64,000 nucleotides of DNA. It comes from Todiramphus chloris collaris (lineage: Eukaryota; Chordata; Aves; Coraciiformes; Alcedinidae). Positions 22,901 through 34,345 of this stretch are shown in pieces. Each line of letters opens with the position of its first letter. Position 1 is the stretch's first letter. The translations under genes and the position numbers were made by a program. A model generated the notes under the pieces. That model was not told the origin of the DNA, did no database searches, and worked only from the letters and a program-made list of their open reading frames with translations. The DNA is taken from NCBI GenBank assembly GCA_025345505.1, contig JANVCC010000073.1, forward strand, positions 4,477,448-4,541,447, read 5' to 3'.

Positions 22901-25900
22901 CTTAAAAGCCTTTATCTTTCTGAAATCCCCTTTGTCAGATTTGGTGCTTTCTTTCTCTGAGCCTCTGTGACACCGAAGCCAGTGAGACTGAACTGCATTC
23001 ACCCCAGAGAACGTTTCTCGACCTGCACGCTATTTTGGCATCTTTCACTAGTAATAACTGATGTGATTCCAACATGAGAATGGCCTTTTTCCTTCTGAGG
23101 CAAGCTGAGAAGTGTTGCATCATGGATGATGAGGCTCGCTCCTTGTCCCCCTGTAGTGAATGGGGATGAACTGGTCGTCCAGTACTGCTTTTCCCTTTCT
23201 TCAGAGGAATGGATTATTCAGGGAGCTACAGCGAGGGCCTGGGGCCGTGCCCTGACCATCCATTGTGTACTTTGTACATATTCCCAATGCTGTTGGGTCT
23301 TCCTCCTGCGTGGCTGCGGTGGTGTGGGAGAGCTGGCCAGCATCCTCTACAAGAGGAGTAACTTCACGGGCCTGTTCTCTTTCTCAGAACAGGGATTCTT
23401 AGGAAACACTGTCAGCAAGGACATCAGAAAGCCACTTAGTTTGCTGGAGGGGCTCTGTTTTTTTTTTCTGGATCTGATTACTTGTTCAATATGTACAGCA
23501 CGAAATCAGATCATTTGATTGTAGAGATATTAGATGAAAAAACTTTGTATACTCTTCCAGCAAAGACGAGCTTTGACTAGAATTTAGATACGTGTTGGTT
23601 TAAAAAATGTGCTGCTACTGTTCGTAAACATTACTACACCTTTTCTATCAACGTTTTATTTCAGCAGAATGTAGCTTTCTGGTTATTTCCTTTTTATCTC
23701 CATAATGTTAAGATTGTTTTGTTGAAAGAAATGAATTTTTTTTTTTCAGTTAAGCTTTTTGATGGTAATGCTGAAGTCTTCAGGAGAACAGTATAAAAAA
23801 GATACAGAGGTTTTTGTGGGCAGTTCTAGAGTCCCGCAGCTTAAGGCCAGTGTAGGTCATTTTGCTTTTCTGGGCTGCCACATCTGGTGTTTTCCTCAGT
23901 AATTTCTGCTGAGACATTCCCAGTTTTGAACTGATCATGTCACATATTCTAGGAGGACAAGTGCGTGTAAAGATGTACGGAGATGTAGCAGCAATGTTTT
24001 TGGGGGAAGTACACAAGCGACTGTTAAACAGCAGGACCCCAAACCTCTGATAATATCTCCTTTGGTACTTACCAAACATTATCATAGACTGGTTGGAAAT
24101 CTTTTTTTATTTGTGCTGTTAATCTTTAAATCACTGATTTACAGAATATTGAAATACATTGGTATAATCAGAAGGTTTCAAATACATGTGACTTAATAGG
24201 AGCTTAAATGTCAAGAAAAAAGATCACACAAAAGTAGACACGTGAAAAACTAACAAGTGTCTCAATGGTGAGAAAATGTTACTCGTTGCCTGGGTCTGAT
24301 ACCATGTTTACAGGGTTTGATGGATGGCCTCTCTGGGAAAGTTCTCCAAGGCAAACACTTCACAGTCCTGCTTTAATTTCTCCTTTATTTTTACCTTTGG
24401 TGAGATGCAGATTTTCTGCACGCCTGTGAGCTGCCATTACTCGTTGGTAGGTTTTTGTGGAGTGTAGTCATTTATCTGGGCTCAGTCAAGCCTTCGATCC
24501 TGTAGACTTTGCAAACTTAGGTTTCAACTCTCCTTGAATTGTTTAAAATACTGGTTTCTTTGCAATGTTGCATTTGCCTCAGAATTATCAGGTAGGTTTT
24601 CTCCTGCATTTTGTCACCCGTTTTTCCCCTTGTTGCTGGGTATAACCTCAGTTTTGGGCTGCAGAGCGTGAGAAAATACATCTTTTCTTCTTGGGTCAGA
24701 CACGAGCTCTCTGGGTTGCCTTGCAGAGAAGGAAATTGTGCTTTTCTGCAGCACCACCCACAAGCTGTCAATCTGTGATAAACGGGTGTGCAAGTCCAAT
24801 CGAGAGTTGTAAGTGGGATTGGACGGGTAGAACTGGGCCACGATGGAAAAGACAAATGTTTCTGCAGGCTGAACAGGAAGAAATGGTGTATGGTGAGCCG
24901 GGCGTTTCCTGGCACTGTTTTCCTTTAGGTGCCTTCTGCATCCTCATTTTGACTTTGTGTTGCTCATGCTAATAGAGTAACCACACTGCAGCCTGCTGAG
25001 ACCATGTGTTTATTGTTCCTGATGTTTTTGGTACAACACAGAATACCCTAAAAGGGAAGCAAAATGAGAAGTTGCGTTCCATGAAGGAAAACACACTGGC
25101 AGTTATAAACGTATGAGGTTAATTATGGCAAAGAAGTGGTTACACAGAGGGACATAGTATAAAGCAAGAACTGAAAATAGAAAGGACCTATAAAGATATA
25201 AAGGAGTCATAAAATGAGGTATTTAAAAGGAACCAAGGTGGCTCAGGGCAGCGGTGGCTTAGGACATACAGGTTTTTTTAGGTGACTGAGGTGAATTTGC
25301 CTCAGGTTTGAAAAGTGACTGAGCAGTGCCTGGTAGCATAAAAGGATCACAGTGGGGATTTTCTGCTCTTATTTGTAGTGGCTCGTCACACTGCATTGTG
25401 TGGGAGAGTTTTGGGGTGACTGAAGAATGAAAAAGAGGAGTGAATAAGCGACTGGGAGCGAACACAGTGTGGACTTCACCCAGACTTGGTAGGAGTGGGT
25501 TTGCAAAGGTTAGCTAGAGGAGCTGTTAATGCTACCTCATGTTTTAGCTTTCTGGGAAATGGGAAGAAAGGAAGTTTTTGGGTTATTCCATGCCAATTCT
25601 CCCTTCAATCTAGAACTCAGTCCCCCAAGGACCTATGGTATTAAAACCTATGGTATTTTTGGATTGGAAGTCTCTGGGAGCAGCACGTACAGGGGACCCT
25701 GGCTGTCCCTCACTCCTGTAAAAGTGCGTAGGTTGGGTGCTAATCTAAGGCTGTTGCTAATAACGTATTGCCTTTTTTCTGAAAGATCAGTTCAGGGCAG
25801 CGTGAGGAAATGCAGGCCTGCAGTCAGTCTTCCCGTGGAGTCTCTGAAGTCCATTAGCTGCAGAAAATGTCACAATTTTGGAGGTCTTCAGTACAAGTGT

Positions 25901-26239
25901 AAAAATGTTCACTGACAAAATAAAGTGAGTCCCAGTGCCCACTCAAGGCTGGGAGATGGCGATGAGCGCCAAGGGATGGATTTCGTGTGTGTTTCTCATT
26001 TGAACCCGATTTTCCAAAATGTCCCTTGCTTCAGCTGAAAAATTTCTTTAGTCTCTAAATTGTCCTTGACTCAATAGTGACATTTTCAAACCAGATAAAA
26101 TTCAAATCTAAAGGAGGACATTTACAGTTTTCCAAGTATTTAACCTTCCCTTTCAGATTTCATGTTCTCAGTTTAGGCCATTTGTCGATGTTCATTTATT
26201 TTATCCTTATTTCTGTATCATAAAGTTCAAAGCACGCGT

Positions 26240-26255
26240 GGGGTGGGGTGGGGGG
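26240..26255 (+). repeat. G-rich tract (GGGGT units)
   Basis: GGGG, T, GGGG, T, GGGGGG, followed by AAGG. It is a short pentamer microsatellite with some quadruplex potential, flanked on the left by ACGCGT. Confidence 0.85.
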
Positions 26256-26546
26256 AAGGAGTCCCCAAATGGCACTGAATGGTGCGTTTATTACAGACCC
26301 TCACCGCACTTGTTGAAGTCATTGTATTTTAGGGAGCAATGATCAGGCACTTTTATCACCCTCTTTCCTTGTACAGAAATGTACCCTGCAGGGGTAGCGT
26401 CTGTCACATGCTGTTGGCTTGTGTGTAAAGATTCCCTCGGACTGCCTTACCCGGGGAAGCTGCAGTGGTTGCCCTCGGGTCTCTCAGCAGAGCTGGTGGA
26501 GCTGGTTATGATCTCTGAAGCAGTAAATAGGCTGGTGCTTCTCTGC

Positions 26547-26594
26547 CCGCGCGACAGAGCTGCGGCCGATGTCCGCGCAGGGCGCCCCGGCCGA
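26547..26594. other. CpG-dense patch
   Basis: About ten CpG dinucleotides fall in roughly 50 bases (CGCGCG, GCGGCCG, CCGCGC, GGCGCC, CCGGCCG), in a window otherwise poor in CpG. The surrounding 200 bases are GC-rich but much less CpG-dense. It is too short for a classical CpG island. It may be a hypomethylated regulatory site or a remnant of one. No exon or promoter motif is evident. Confidence 0.55.
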
Positions 26595-27046
26595 GAGCCA
26601 CTTGGCATCAAAGGAGAAAGCTGGGTGCTGGGGCTGGCCCTGCTCCCTCCTCTCGCCCCAAGCCGCCTGGTTTCATAAAGGGCCTCTTTGGCCGAGGGAT
26701 GTCTTTTCCAAATAAAAAAGAATGAAGCAGGACTGTCTGTAAGGGACTTGAGTGGTTATTTCAGGGCTGCAGGCTAACGCCAAGTGACCTCAGACTTTGG
26801 GGAGTTTTTGTTCTCTCAGCAGTATCTCATAGTTCTGCTTGTCTGTCAGCGTTGCCCTGCTGGAGGCCGTGGGGTCAGCTCGTGGGAACACTGCTTACCC
26901 CTAGAATAAGCTTCCTGGCATTGTGAGCCATGAGAATGGGCAGCGAAAAGGCAGCAGGAAAGTGTCTCGCATCTCTTCTTACACTTGAAAACAAGGCCAT
27001 TCGCCACCCACGAACCAGAGAAGACAGCAAAATGAGCTGGGGGGAG

Positions 27047-27101
27047 GCAGGAGATGCAGCATGGGCAGGCAGGAGATGCAGCACGGGCAAGCAGGAGCTG
27101 G
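27047..27101. repeat. Tandem repeat, 22 bp unit, about 2.5 copies
   Basis: The unit begins GCAGGAGATGCAGCA and continues to a GGGCA end. Copy 1 is 27047-27068 and copy 2 is 27069-27090, with two differences (T/C and G/A); a partial third copy follows. The array accounts for the repeated residues in the long minus-strand frame at 26846-27457, which I do not regard as a gene. Confidence 0.85.
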
Positions 27102-27389
27102 CCAGGAGTCCTGGCCGCGTGGTGTGCGTAGGTGTGGGGTGTCTGTGTGCCCGCGGACCTGCGGGGCACTGTCCTCCCGTTGTCCTGGCTGGGCTGATGG
27201 GGAGAAAAAGAGAATGGATCGATCATGCCAGCCAGCCAGCTCCCCAATGACAGCAGTGGGGTGCAGAGGGACACTATGGTTTTTGGAAGGGAAGGAGAAC
27301 GCTCCGCAGGGTTTCTAGCCAGCCTCTTTGTCTCTGCGGAAGAGCTGAAAAAGAAAGTTTGCTGCTGTTCAGCAGCTGTCCTCTGAGAA

Positions 27390-27525
27390 TCTCTAAGCGT
27401 TTTACAAGAGTGGGCACTGCAAATATTGTCCCACTCTCCTCCTTGGGGGAAATGCAAACCCTGCGAGCGTTACAATTGCTTGCTCAAGGTCAATATAGAA
27501 TAAAAATCTGAAATCCCAGCTCCTT
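27390..27525 (-). mobile_element. MIR-like ancient SINE relic
   Basis: Read on the + strand, the order CTAAGCGTTTTACAAG, then GGGGAAATGCAAACCCTGCGAGCGTTACAATT, then TTGCTCAAGGTCA, then GAAATCCCAGCTCC follows the reverse complement of a MIR SINE. The matching MIR landmarks are the TAAGCGCTTTACA block, the GAGGAAACTGAGGC block, the CTTGCCCAAGGTCA block and the GGATTCGAACCCAGG block. Divergence is high, as expected for an element older than the split of birds and mammals. The head of the SINE is missing. It is inert. A related sauropsid CORE-SINE is the main alternative. Confidence 0.55.
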
Positions 27526-27579
27526 AATTGTTGCTGCGTCTCTGGGAATTTGCTACATGCACTAAGAGCTCATTTTTAT

Positions 27580-27930
27580 GAGTCCGTCATGGTAATGGAA
27601 TAGATGCTCAATGGGAAGAAAATAATTAGCATTTGCAGACAATCGTGTCACTCTGATTTATACAAGAGAATCTGACTGCAAAAATGTGTAAAAAGAAAGC
27701 CCTAACCTTTTGTCAAATGACACAGTGTGATTTATAATTAGATAATAGTTGTTGTCTCCTAGGGGTACTGACAACCTGAGATGATTTTCCCCAGATTATT
27801 GTGGGATCAATACTAGCTGAATAATTAAAATTCAATATGGCTATGTCTCTATCAATAACATTGTAGGAATGATGGATGACAGGTTTAATTGAATTTGTCA
27901 GACACCACGGCTACATGCATAGATCATGGG
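27580..27930. other. Candidate conserved non-coding element
   Basis: The block is unique and A/T-rich, has no useful open frame, and is dense in homeodomain-type cores (AATAATTAGC near 27620, ATAATTAG near 27736, AATAATTAAAATTCAAT near 27820, TTTAATTGAATT near 27883). It also holds GACA and CAAT motifs. This texture is typical of long vertebrate developmental enhancers. No alignment was possible, so conservation is inference. Confidence 0.3.
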
Positions 27931-29987
27931 GATATTTTTAGACTTTTGTATTTCATTTCCCGATTCTAGTTACCTTGTACCTTTTAACATTCATGGCTGC
28001 TTCGAAGCAGTGAGACTGCTTGCTCAGGGAGCACTGTGAACAGTGACCCTGAGTTTATGCTGAACTTTTAGTCTAAATGTTACAAGTATTAATGGAGACT
28101 TCCGGTAATTAATTCATGGTAAATGTTAAATTACAAAACAGTGGCAAAGTGGAGGAAAGAAAGTATTTTGTTTCTTGTTTTCTTAGTGGTTGGGGTTTTA
28201 ACTCCTTAATTGCTAGCCCAGCACTAGTTGGGCACTTTATTTCATTAATCTACACCCAAAACCTAAGGTGTGAAATAATAAAAGGTGGTGGAATGTTGTG
28301 TGCATTTATTGAGCACATAGGGTTAATGTATTTAGAGGGATGGCTTGCGTTTTGAGTTTGCTAGCTGCGGGAAGGATGAATGGCAGTGGCCAAAATAAAT
28401 GTTGTCTTCTGCATCAGTATTTGAACATTAGCATCCAGTTATCACTCTCTGAAGAGCTGGCCATTACCAGGATGAAACAGCAGCACCTTTTCATGTCACA
28501 GTGCCAAAATACCCCCGAGAACGAGAGAAGTCACATTTCCACAAATTGCTCATAATTTCCTAGGATAAAGACGTGTCTCTCTTGTTGTTTACTTTGGACT
28601 GGGAAACCGTACTGTGCCGTGAATTCTAACACCAGGTTTTAAATAATTAGCAGTGTGATGGCACAGAGCAGCTGCTGCCACGAAGACGCTGCCTCCCTGT
28701 CGCTAGGGTTCACACGCTGCTCGGTGTGTGACACTGTGGTTCAGATTTATCTCAAGAATTTATGGCTATCTTTCACGGTGGAAAGAGGGAAAGAAAATTA
28801 AGTTTAGGTGCACCTGAGTATTAATAATTTTCCTACTGGCTATTGTCAGTTGCAGTTTTAGATGTCATCATTGATCTTGTTAATATTCATGCTGTTAATT
28901 AATCAATTTCTATTCACCTGCTCTGCCTGGTTTCATACATGTGAATGAGGCTTGTTTCTTGCTGCATCCCACTAGCGACGTGTGCTTACACCCGGTGCTC
29001 CAGTCTGGCACGGTGCTACCCATGCCAAGCTTCCAGACAGAGTCTGCTCTGCATAATCAAACATACATTTTCCTATTTTTTTTTAAGTGAATATTTTTAG
29101 ACTTATTTTTTACACTGTAGTCCTTTTACTTACAGTTGTGTCTACCTTTCTGCTTCCAACTCAAGGACTGAAGATTTAATTTATAAATTAAAGTTGATGT
29201 TTTCATGAAATACTAAATATTGAGACTTTAGGGAAAGCCTCTGCTGCAGCTTCCAAGTACTCAAGTCTCTCAGAGATGACAGGCAACAGCAAATGATTCT
29301 GCAAAACAGTTTTGAGTTGGTCCACAAGGAGATTTGTTGAAGATATAAGATTCAGGTCTGAACGTGCTTTCTTTTGCAGCTATTGTAGACAAGATTTTAT
29401 TTCTCCAAAATTTTTAAGAGAAAACAAAGCAAAACCCAAACCAGACACCCAAAAAGAAAAATGAGGAATATTGTGGTGAATAATTCTATTTACTTACAGG
29501 CTTCCTGATGTTGTGACAGGGATATTGTCTTGTGGGCTGGAGACCTAGCTCCAGCATGAGTTCTTGTGCCGTGCCCATCTTTTGCTACTTATCCCTCGCT
29601 GCCTCTTGCTGTGATTCCTGGGTTGAGCCTTGTGTCCAGGAAGTTAATGGGAGGTTGACTATTTGAGTTCAGTGAAATCAGGAATTTTCACTCTCTGCCT
29701 TTGGTTAATTTGGGGACACCTTGTGAAACTGCAGCGGAGAGCTTTTGGATTTTTGGGGTTTTGAACACAGTTGGACTCAGAATTCTTTTTATCCAGGACT
29801 TTCCTAAGACAGGTATGCAGAAGGCCTTTTGATCCATGGTTCACATTTTTCTGCTTGTCTTAAGCTTCTCTTAGCTGCACTGATGAAACAGTGATGCTGA
29901 AGAATTGGCATGAAACTTACCTATGGCACAGCTTAGTAAGACCCTTTGGGAGATGGTTTGTGTTTTCAGAAGTGGCACATTCTTGTT

Positions 29988-30035
29988 GGGGATCCCTCTC
30001 AAATGAGGGGATTGAGAGGGGATCCCTCTCAAATG
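29988..30035. repeat. Direct repeat, 30 bp period
   Basis: An 18 bp sequence, GGGGATCCCTCTCAAATG, occurs twice (29988-30005 and 30018-30035) with a period of 30 bases. It is a partial tandem duplication with no mismatch in the repeated part, so probably recent. Confidence 0.95.
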
Positions 30036-30120
30036 TAGCCTCATTCATGGCAGAGCAAAGCAGGTGCTATTCCTGCCTCTCAGAATAGCATCTAACACTC
30101 TGGGAATAACAACTTTCCCT

Positions 30121-30147
30121 TACTCTCTCTCTCTCTCTATCTCTCTC
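30121..30147. repeat. (CT)n microsatellite
   Basis: Eight CT units (30123-30138), an AT interruption and three more CT units. It is likely polymorphic in length. Confidence 0.95.
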
Positions 30148-31064
30148 ATTTTCTTCCAAAACTAGCCAGCATTTATTTCCCCCTAAGCAGAAGGCTTTCA
30201 TCCTTACAAATGTATGGCTTTTATCTTTCCTGGTATGTTTTTTCTTGCAAATACTCCACACCAAATAGGATAATCTTGTCTGGCTCTACAACCCCCAGGT
30301 TTACACCAAACGTCTTTCCTTCGTATAAACACTGGGCTGTTACGGATCTTCTCGATCACCATGTCCGTGTCTAATCCCCTGATGTTACAAGTGTATACCA
30401 TAGAGCTTCTTCCTTAAGCTCATCAAGCCCCAGTTTTAAAAGGGAAGTTATGTTACTCATAGCCATCCAAAACTGTAAACGGGTCTCTTCGAATCCTTTC
30501 ACTCGCTCATCTCCAAACTGGAAATAGAATTTCTGAGAAGTGAAACATATTTGTTGTTTACAGTCAGGTCTTTTGTTTTCTAACTTGTTTTCCAGTTGAT
30601 GAGCATATTGCTTCAGGTGATGTCAGTCAAAAAGGGGATGCTTCTTACTTTAATGAATCAATCAAGAAGTAATTGACAGCAGAGAAAGGCAAGGTTAGAT
30701 CAGAAAACAGAAAGAGTAATTTTAAACAGTTGTAAGGCCATTTATGAGATGGCTCTAATTATTCCGTAACCTGGAGGAAGACATGCGTTGTAGAACGCAG
30801 CAGTAAATATGGGTACAGAGAGACAAAATGTTAATATGTCTGATGTGATGATATAAAAAGTGCATTTGTAAGAGGAGAAGCACCTCAGGTGACATTCAGT
30901 GGACAGAGGGAAAAACCAAACCTGAAGGCAGCATTCAAATCACGTTACAGTCGTTTGACCTGGGGTCAGTACCTGCTGTATATGGTATTACCATGGAAAG
31001 TAAAAGGTCCTGCAGAGCCCCGAGGTGAAAAGAATCACCAGCTGTACTGGAAGCACCTTTTTTT

Positions 31065-31082
31065 AAACAAACAAACAAAAAA
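31065..31082. repeat. (AAAC)n microsatellite
   Basis: A short AAAC repeat ending in an A-run directly follows a T7 run. Confidence 0.85.
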
Positions 31083-34000
31083 GCCCAACTTTTTTGTTAC
31101 AGGAATGTTCACATTTACTGAAAATGTTATGAAATTGGTTTATTAAAGTTGTATCCTATCTGTCAGAGGGGAAAAATTGAAAGATTCTATTTTCTTTCTG
31201 GGCTGGACTTCGTTATCAAGATTTTAGCTAAGTACAGGTTCTGCTGTGAAATAACTGGAAGAGGACTGGTTGGAAATTAGGAAAAGAAATCAAGGCTATC
31301 TCAAAGTGCCATTCAGTGATAGCATCGAGAGGAATCACTGCGACATGTACAGCTGTTTTCCAGAGTGTTTTGTATCTGTGGCCTCACTTCTTATCTGAAG
31401 GCTATTCTCAGGCGTGCTGAGATTTAAAGCCTTAAAGTGATTCTTACAAGCTCAGTGCTTAGTTCAAGTCTCTCTGTGTTCCTTTAGCTTTGCTCAGGGT
31501 CAGGCAGTGTGTATGTAAATATTTAAACAAAACAAATGCAGGGAGAGAAGAAAGGAGGAGGGAAATTTAGTCTTGTGGCAAAATGATCTCTGTTGACATT
31601 CATAGATTCTTCATCTATCCTTGAAGCGCCGCTGAATAATCTATGAAAGTTGTTGTCTGGTACAGTAGTTTCATATCTGCCCACACCGCTTCGGTGAAAA
31701 CATCTATCGGTACAGTCAAAAGATTTATGATTCACATATCTGATCAGAGGGGTTTCTGAAAGCCCGGCCTCCAGCCAGGGTGACCCAGGAGATATCCTCT
31801 CCCTTGCAGGATTTTACATGTTTAGGTACTGAAGTTTAAGTGTCTCTTTTGCTATAAGGAACGTAGATAAACGGTGTGCTCATGAGACTGCATTTAAACA
31901 CTTTGCATATCTCGTTTGCAACTAAAACATTTGTGGTCAGCTGGTCCCTTTTGTTTCCTACTGTCACCCGTTACTGTGCGTGATACAGTCTCACTAGGAC
32001 CTTACCAATGCCACCTTGTGCTGGGTGCTGCACATGCATGTTACTTCTTTCCTTGTTCTGAAATGAAAACCCCCCGAAGAATCCTAAGGGATAGAACAGG
32101 ACAGATTTCTGCCGTGCGTCAGATTTCTGGTGAGTCACTTAGCTCAGTGAACTAGCAGGTAATGCAGTATGTACACTGCTAGAATGGGAACAACAACAAC
32201 AAGATGTCACCTATTCATCCTCTTTGGATGAGGGTTAGCCAACATAAAACATATTCAAGTGCCCACTTCTGAGGTTTTTTATCATACAAATAATTCTAAA
32301 GCTTGATACTACAGGGTGACTGCAGGGTAACACTCACCAGACGCTTGGCATCGCATGAAATGTAAGTGAAAATATTGCGGAGATGCGTGTGCAGTGTGTG
32401 AACAATGCTGATGTCATGGAGCCTGACAGATGCCAAAGATGATCTCTTAAATGTTATATAAAATATCAAACGGGAGTAGAACAAGTTGGAACCAATAAGT
32501 TACATGAGATAGTAACTAACTCAAAAACCTGAGGTCAAGCATCAGCTTCGAAGGCACCGGGATACAGATTTCTCACAATTGCTTTTGTTTACAGCAGTGC
32601 TTGAAATGTAAAACTTGGCAACAATCAAGTGTTTCATTTGAATATGTTGGAGCAAAGTTGATAATCGGATTTAAATAGGAAAGGAAGGACTAAAAGGATG
32701 GGGAAATGGTTGATTTGTATTTCCAGGGCTTACAAACACAGATTTTGATGGACCATATGGTCTCTTGTCTCTTTGATACTGCACTTAATGCTTCTACCGT
32801 GCTAATATCCCTAATCTTTATTTTAATTGTTTTTAAATGTTCTTGTTTATAGAAGAGAGAAAATATGCAGTACACAGAGGACTGGAAAAGGCCTGTCTGC
32901 CATGCAGAACACTTTGTGTGCAGATGGGAGCTTCATGGCAGGCAGCCTGGCTAGCCCATAGGGCAGCTTGTGTGCCAAAACTCTCTTGTGTAGCCGGGGT
33001 GCTGGAGCCCGTTTCCTTTTACCCTACGTACAGTCAAAGCTTTTCATTTTGCAGTTCAATATATCTTAATTTCCTTCCTCCTTCTATCCAATCATGGGCT
33101 GTATGTTTCAATATAAAGTAGATTTTCAATTCAGTGACCAATTTTCTCTTTACAGTATTATTGCTGGAGACTGACATTTAAATGCGGCCTTGGTTCAGAA
33201 AGGGTACAGTACAGGAGGGGAATGATTTAAAAATTTTGCCATGAGTCCTTGAGGATGCAAGGTTGAATACTGTTTGCAGAAGTCAATAGGGTTGTTGTAC
33301 GTGGGCTTTGTGTGTGCGAGCACGGGAGGCTGAAACAAATCAATTTCCATTGACTTGTCTGGCAAAGGAGCCATTATTTAGAACTGAATAGCCATCGCTC
33401 CTGTAACATAATGTGAAAACTTATTGTAGTTTTACTCAGAAGTAGGTTATGATGAAATTATTTGTTTAAAAGCAAAGTGAAGTTGTCTTCTGAATATAAA
33501 TTTGCAGGTATTGATTGAAACGGTGATGAATGAATCGTGTTTATTTTTTAAAGCTGTTATCAAAAGTAATATCAATCTGACATTGACAATGGAATTTATT
33601 GGCAAAAAGAATTTGCCGGCAGTTATTCAAATAGAAGCAGCAATTACATTCATAGGAAAAGTGACACTGGTTAAAGAAATGCAGTGGCAACGCTTGAAAC
33701 ACCCAACCCCTTCACCCTCAAGAGGTGTCCGGACTCATGTTCAGTCCCTCAGCAGATCCCTGTACACGAGCACGTGCCCTGAGCTCTGTGCTTTGTGGTA
33801 GCTCTCTTGCTTGGTGTGTCACCAGCTGTTGAAATGCACTCTCGTAGTAACATTTAAGGCCTGAATCACTGAATTTTTCATGTTTCCCTTTGTGCGTGGT
33901 TTACGTTAACGGAGGAAGATGCTCGAGGTCTGAAAAGGATTTACGCAGTAGAATTGGCTGACCACATCTTTCCTGGATTCTTCATGCCTCTTGTGCATCA

Positions 34001-34309
34001 AGTCACGCTACAGCTCAAGGGTATAAGCAGAAACTCAATGGAGTCCACTTAAAGGAACTCCTTTGAAAGGAGTGACTATCAGCAAAGCCAGGTTGTTCAC
34101 AGCATATCATTCTAACAAGGGAAAAAAGAATGCTGATAAAAATTCCATGATGTCTGTAAAAATTAGCACTTGCAACAGGAAAACTTGGTTAAAAGGAATA
34201 GGTGCCACTTGAAGAAGCACGCTGCAAATGCAATGTAAATGAACACAAAAGGACAGCGACCTGCCTGCGTGCTACGTTTCTACTCATTATTCATCCTTCG
34301 TTGGAGGGG

Positions 34310-34345
34310 AAAAACCCAAACCAAACCACAAAAACTCTAAACCAT
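34310..34345. repeat. A/C-rich low-complexity stretch
   Basis: AAACCC, AAACC and CAAAAAC motifs resemble 7492-7575. A second one lies 320 bases on, at 34668-34700. Confidence 0.65.

Larger units (their letters stand above)
17301..26546. other. Long gene-free interval
   Basis: No coding gene recognised in about 9 kb. It contains a T/G-rich tract at 18396-18469 and a pyrimidine tract at 19889-19940, with a G-rich tract at 26240-26255. Frames of up to 132 codons (24517-24915 on -; 23126-23518 on +) have no recognisable motifs. The block at about 21120-21370 is unique, A/T-rich and enhancer-like, but nothing there can be named. Confidence 0.5.

Noticed and set aside
23126-23518. 130-codon frame (+)
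   Set aside because: Cys/Leu-rich with no known domain and no supporting splice signals.
26846-27457. Longest open frame (203 codons, -)
   Set aside because: It is low-complexity Ser/Ala/Pro-rich, runs through the 22 bp tandem repeat and the edge of the MIR-like relic, and has no recognisable domain. GC-rich composition explains its length.
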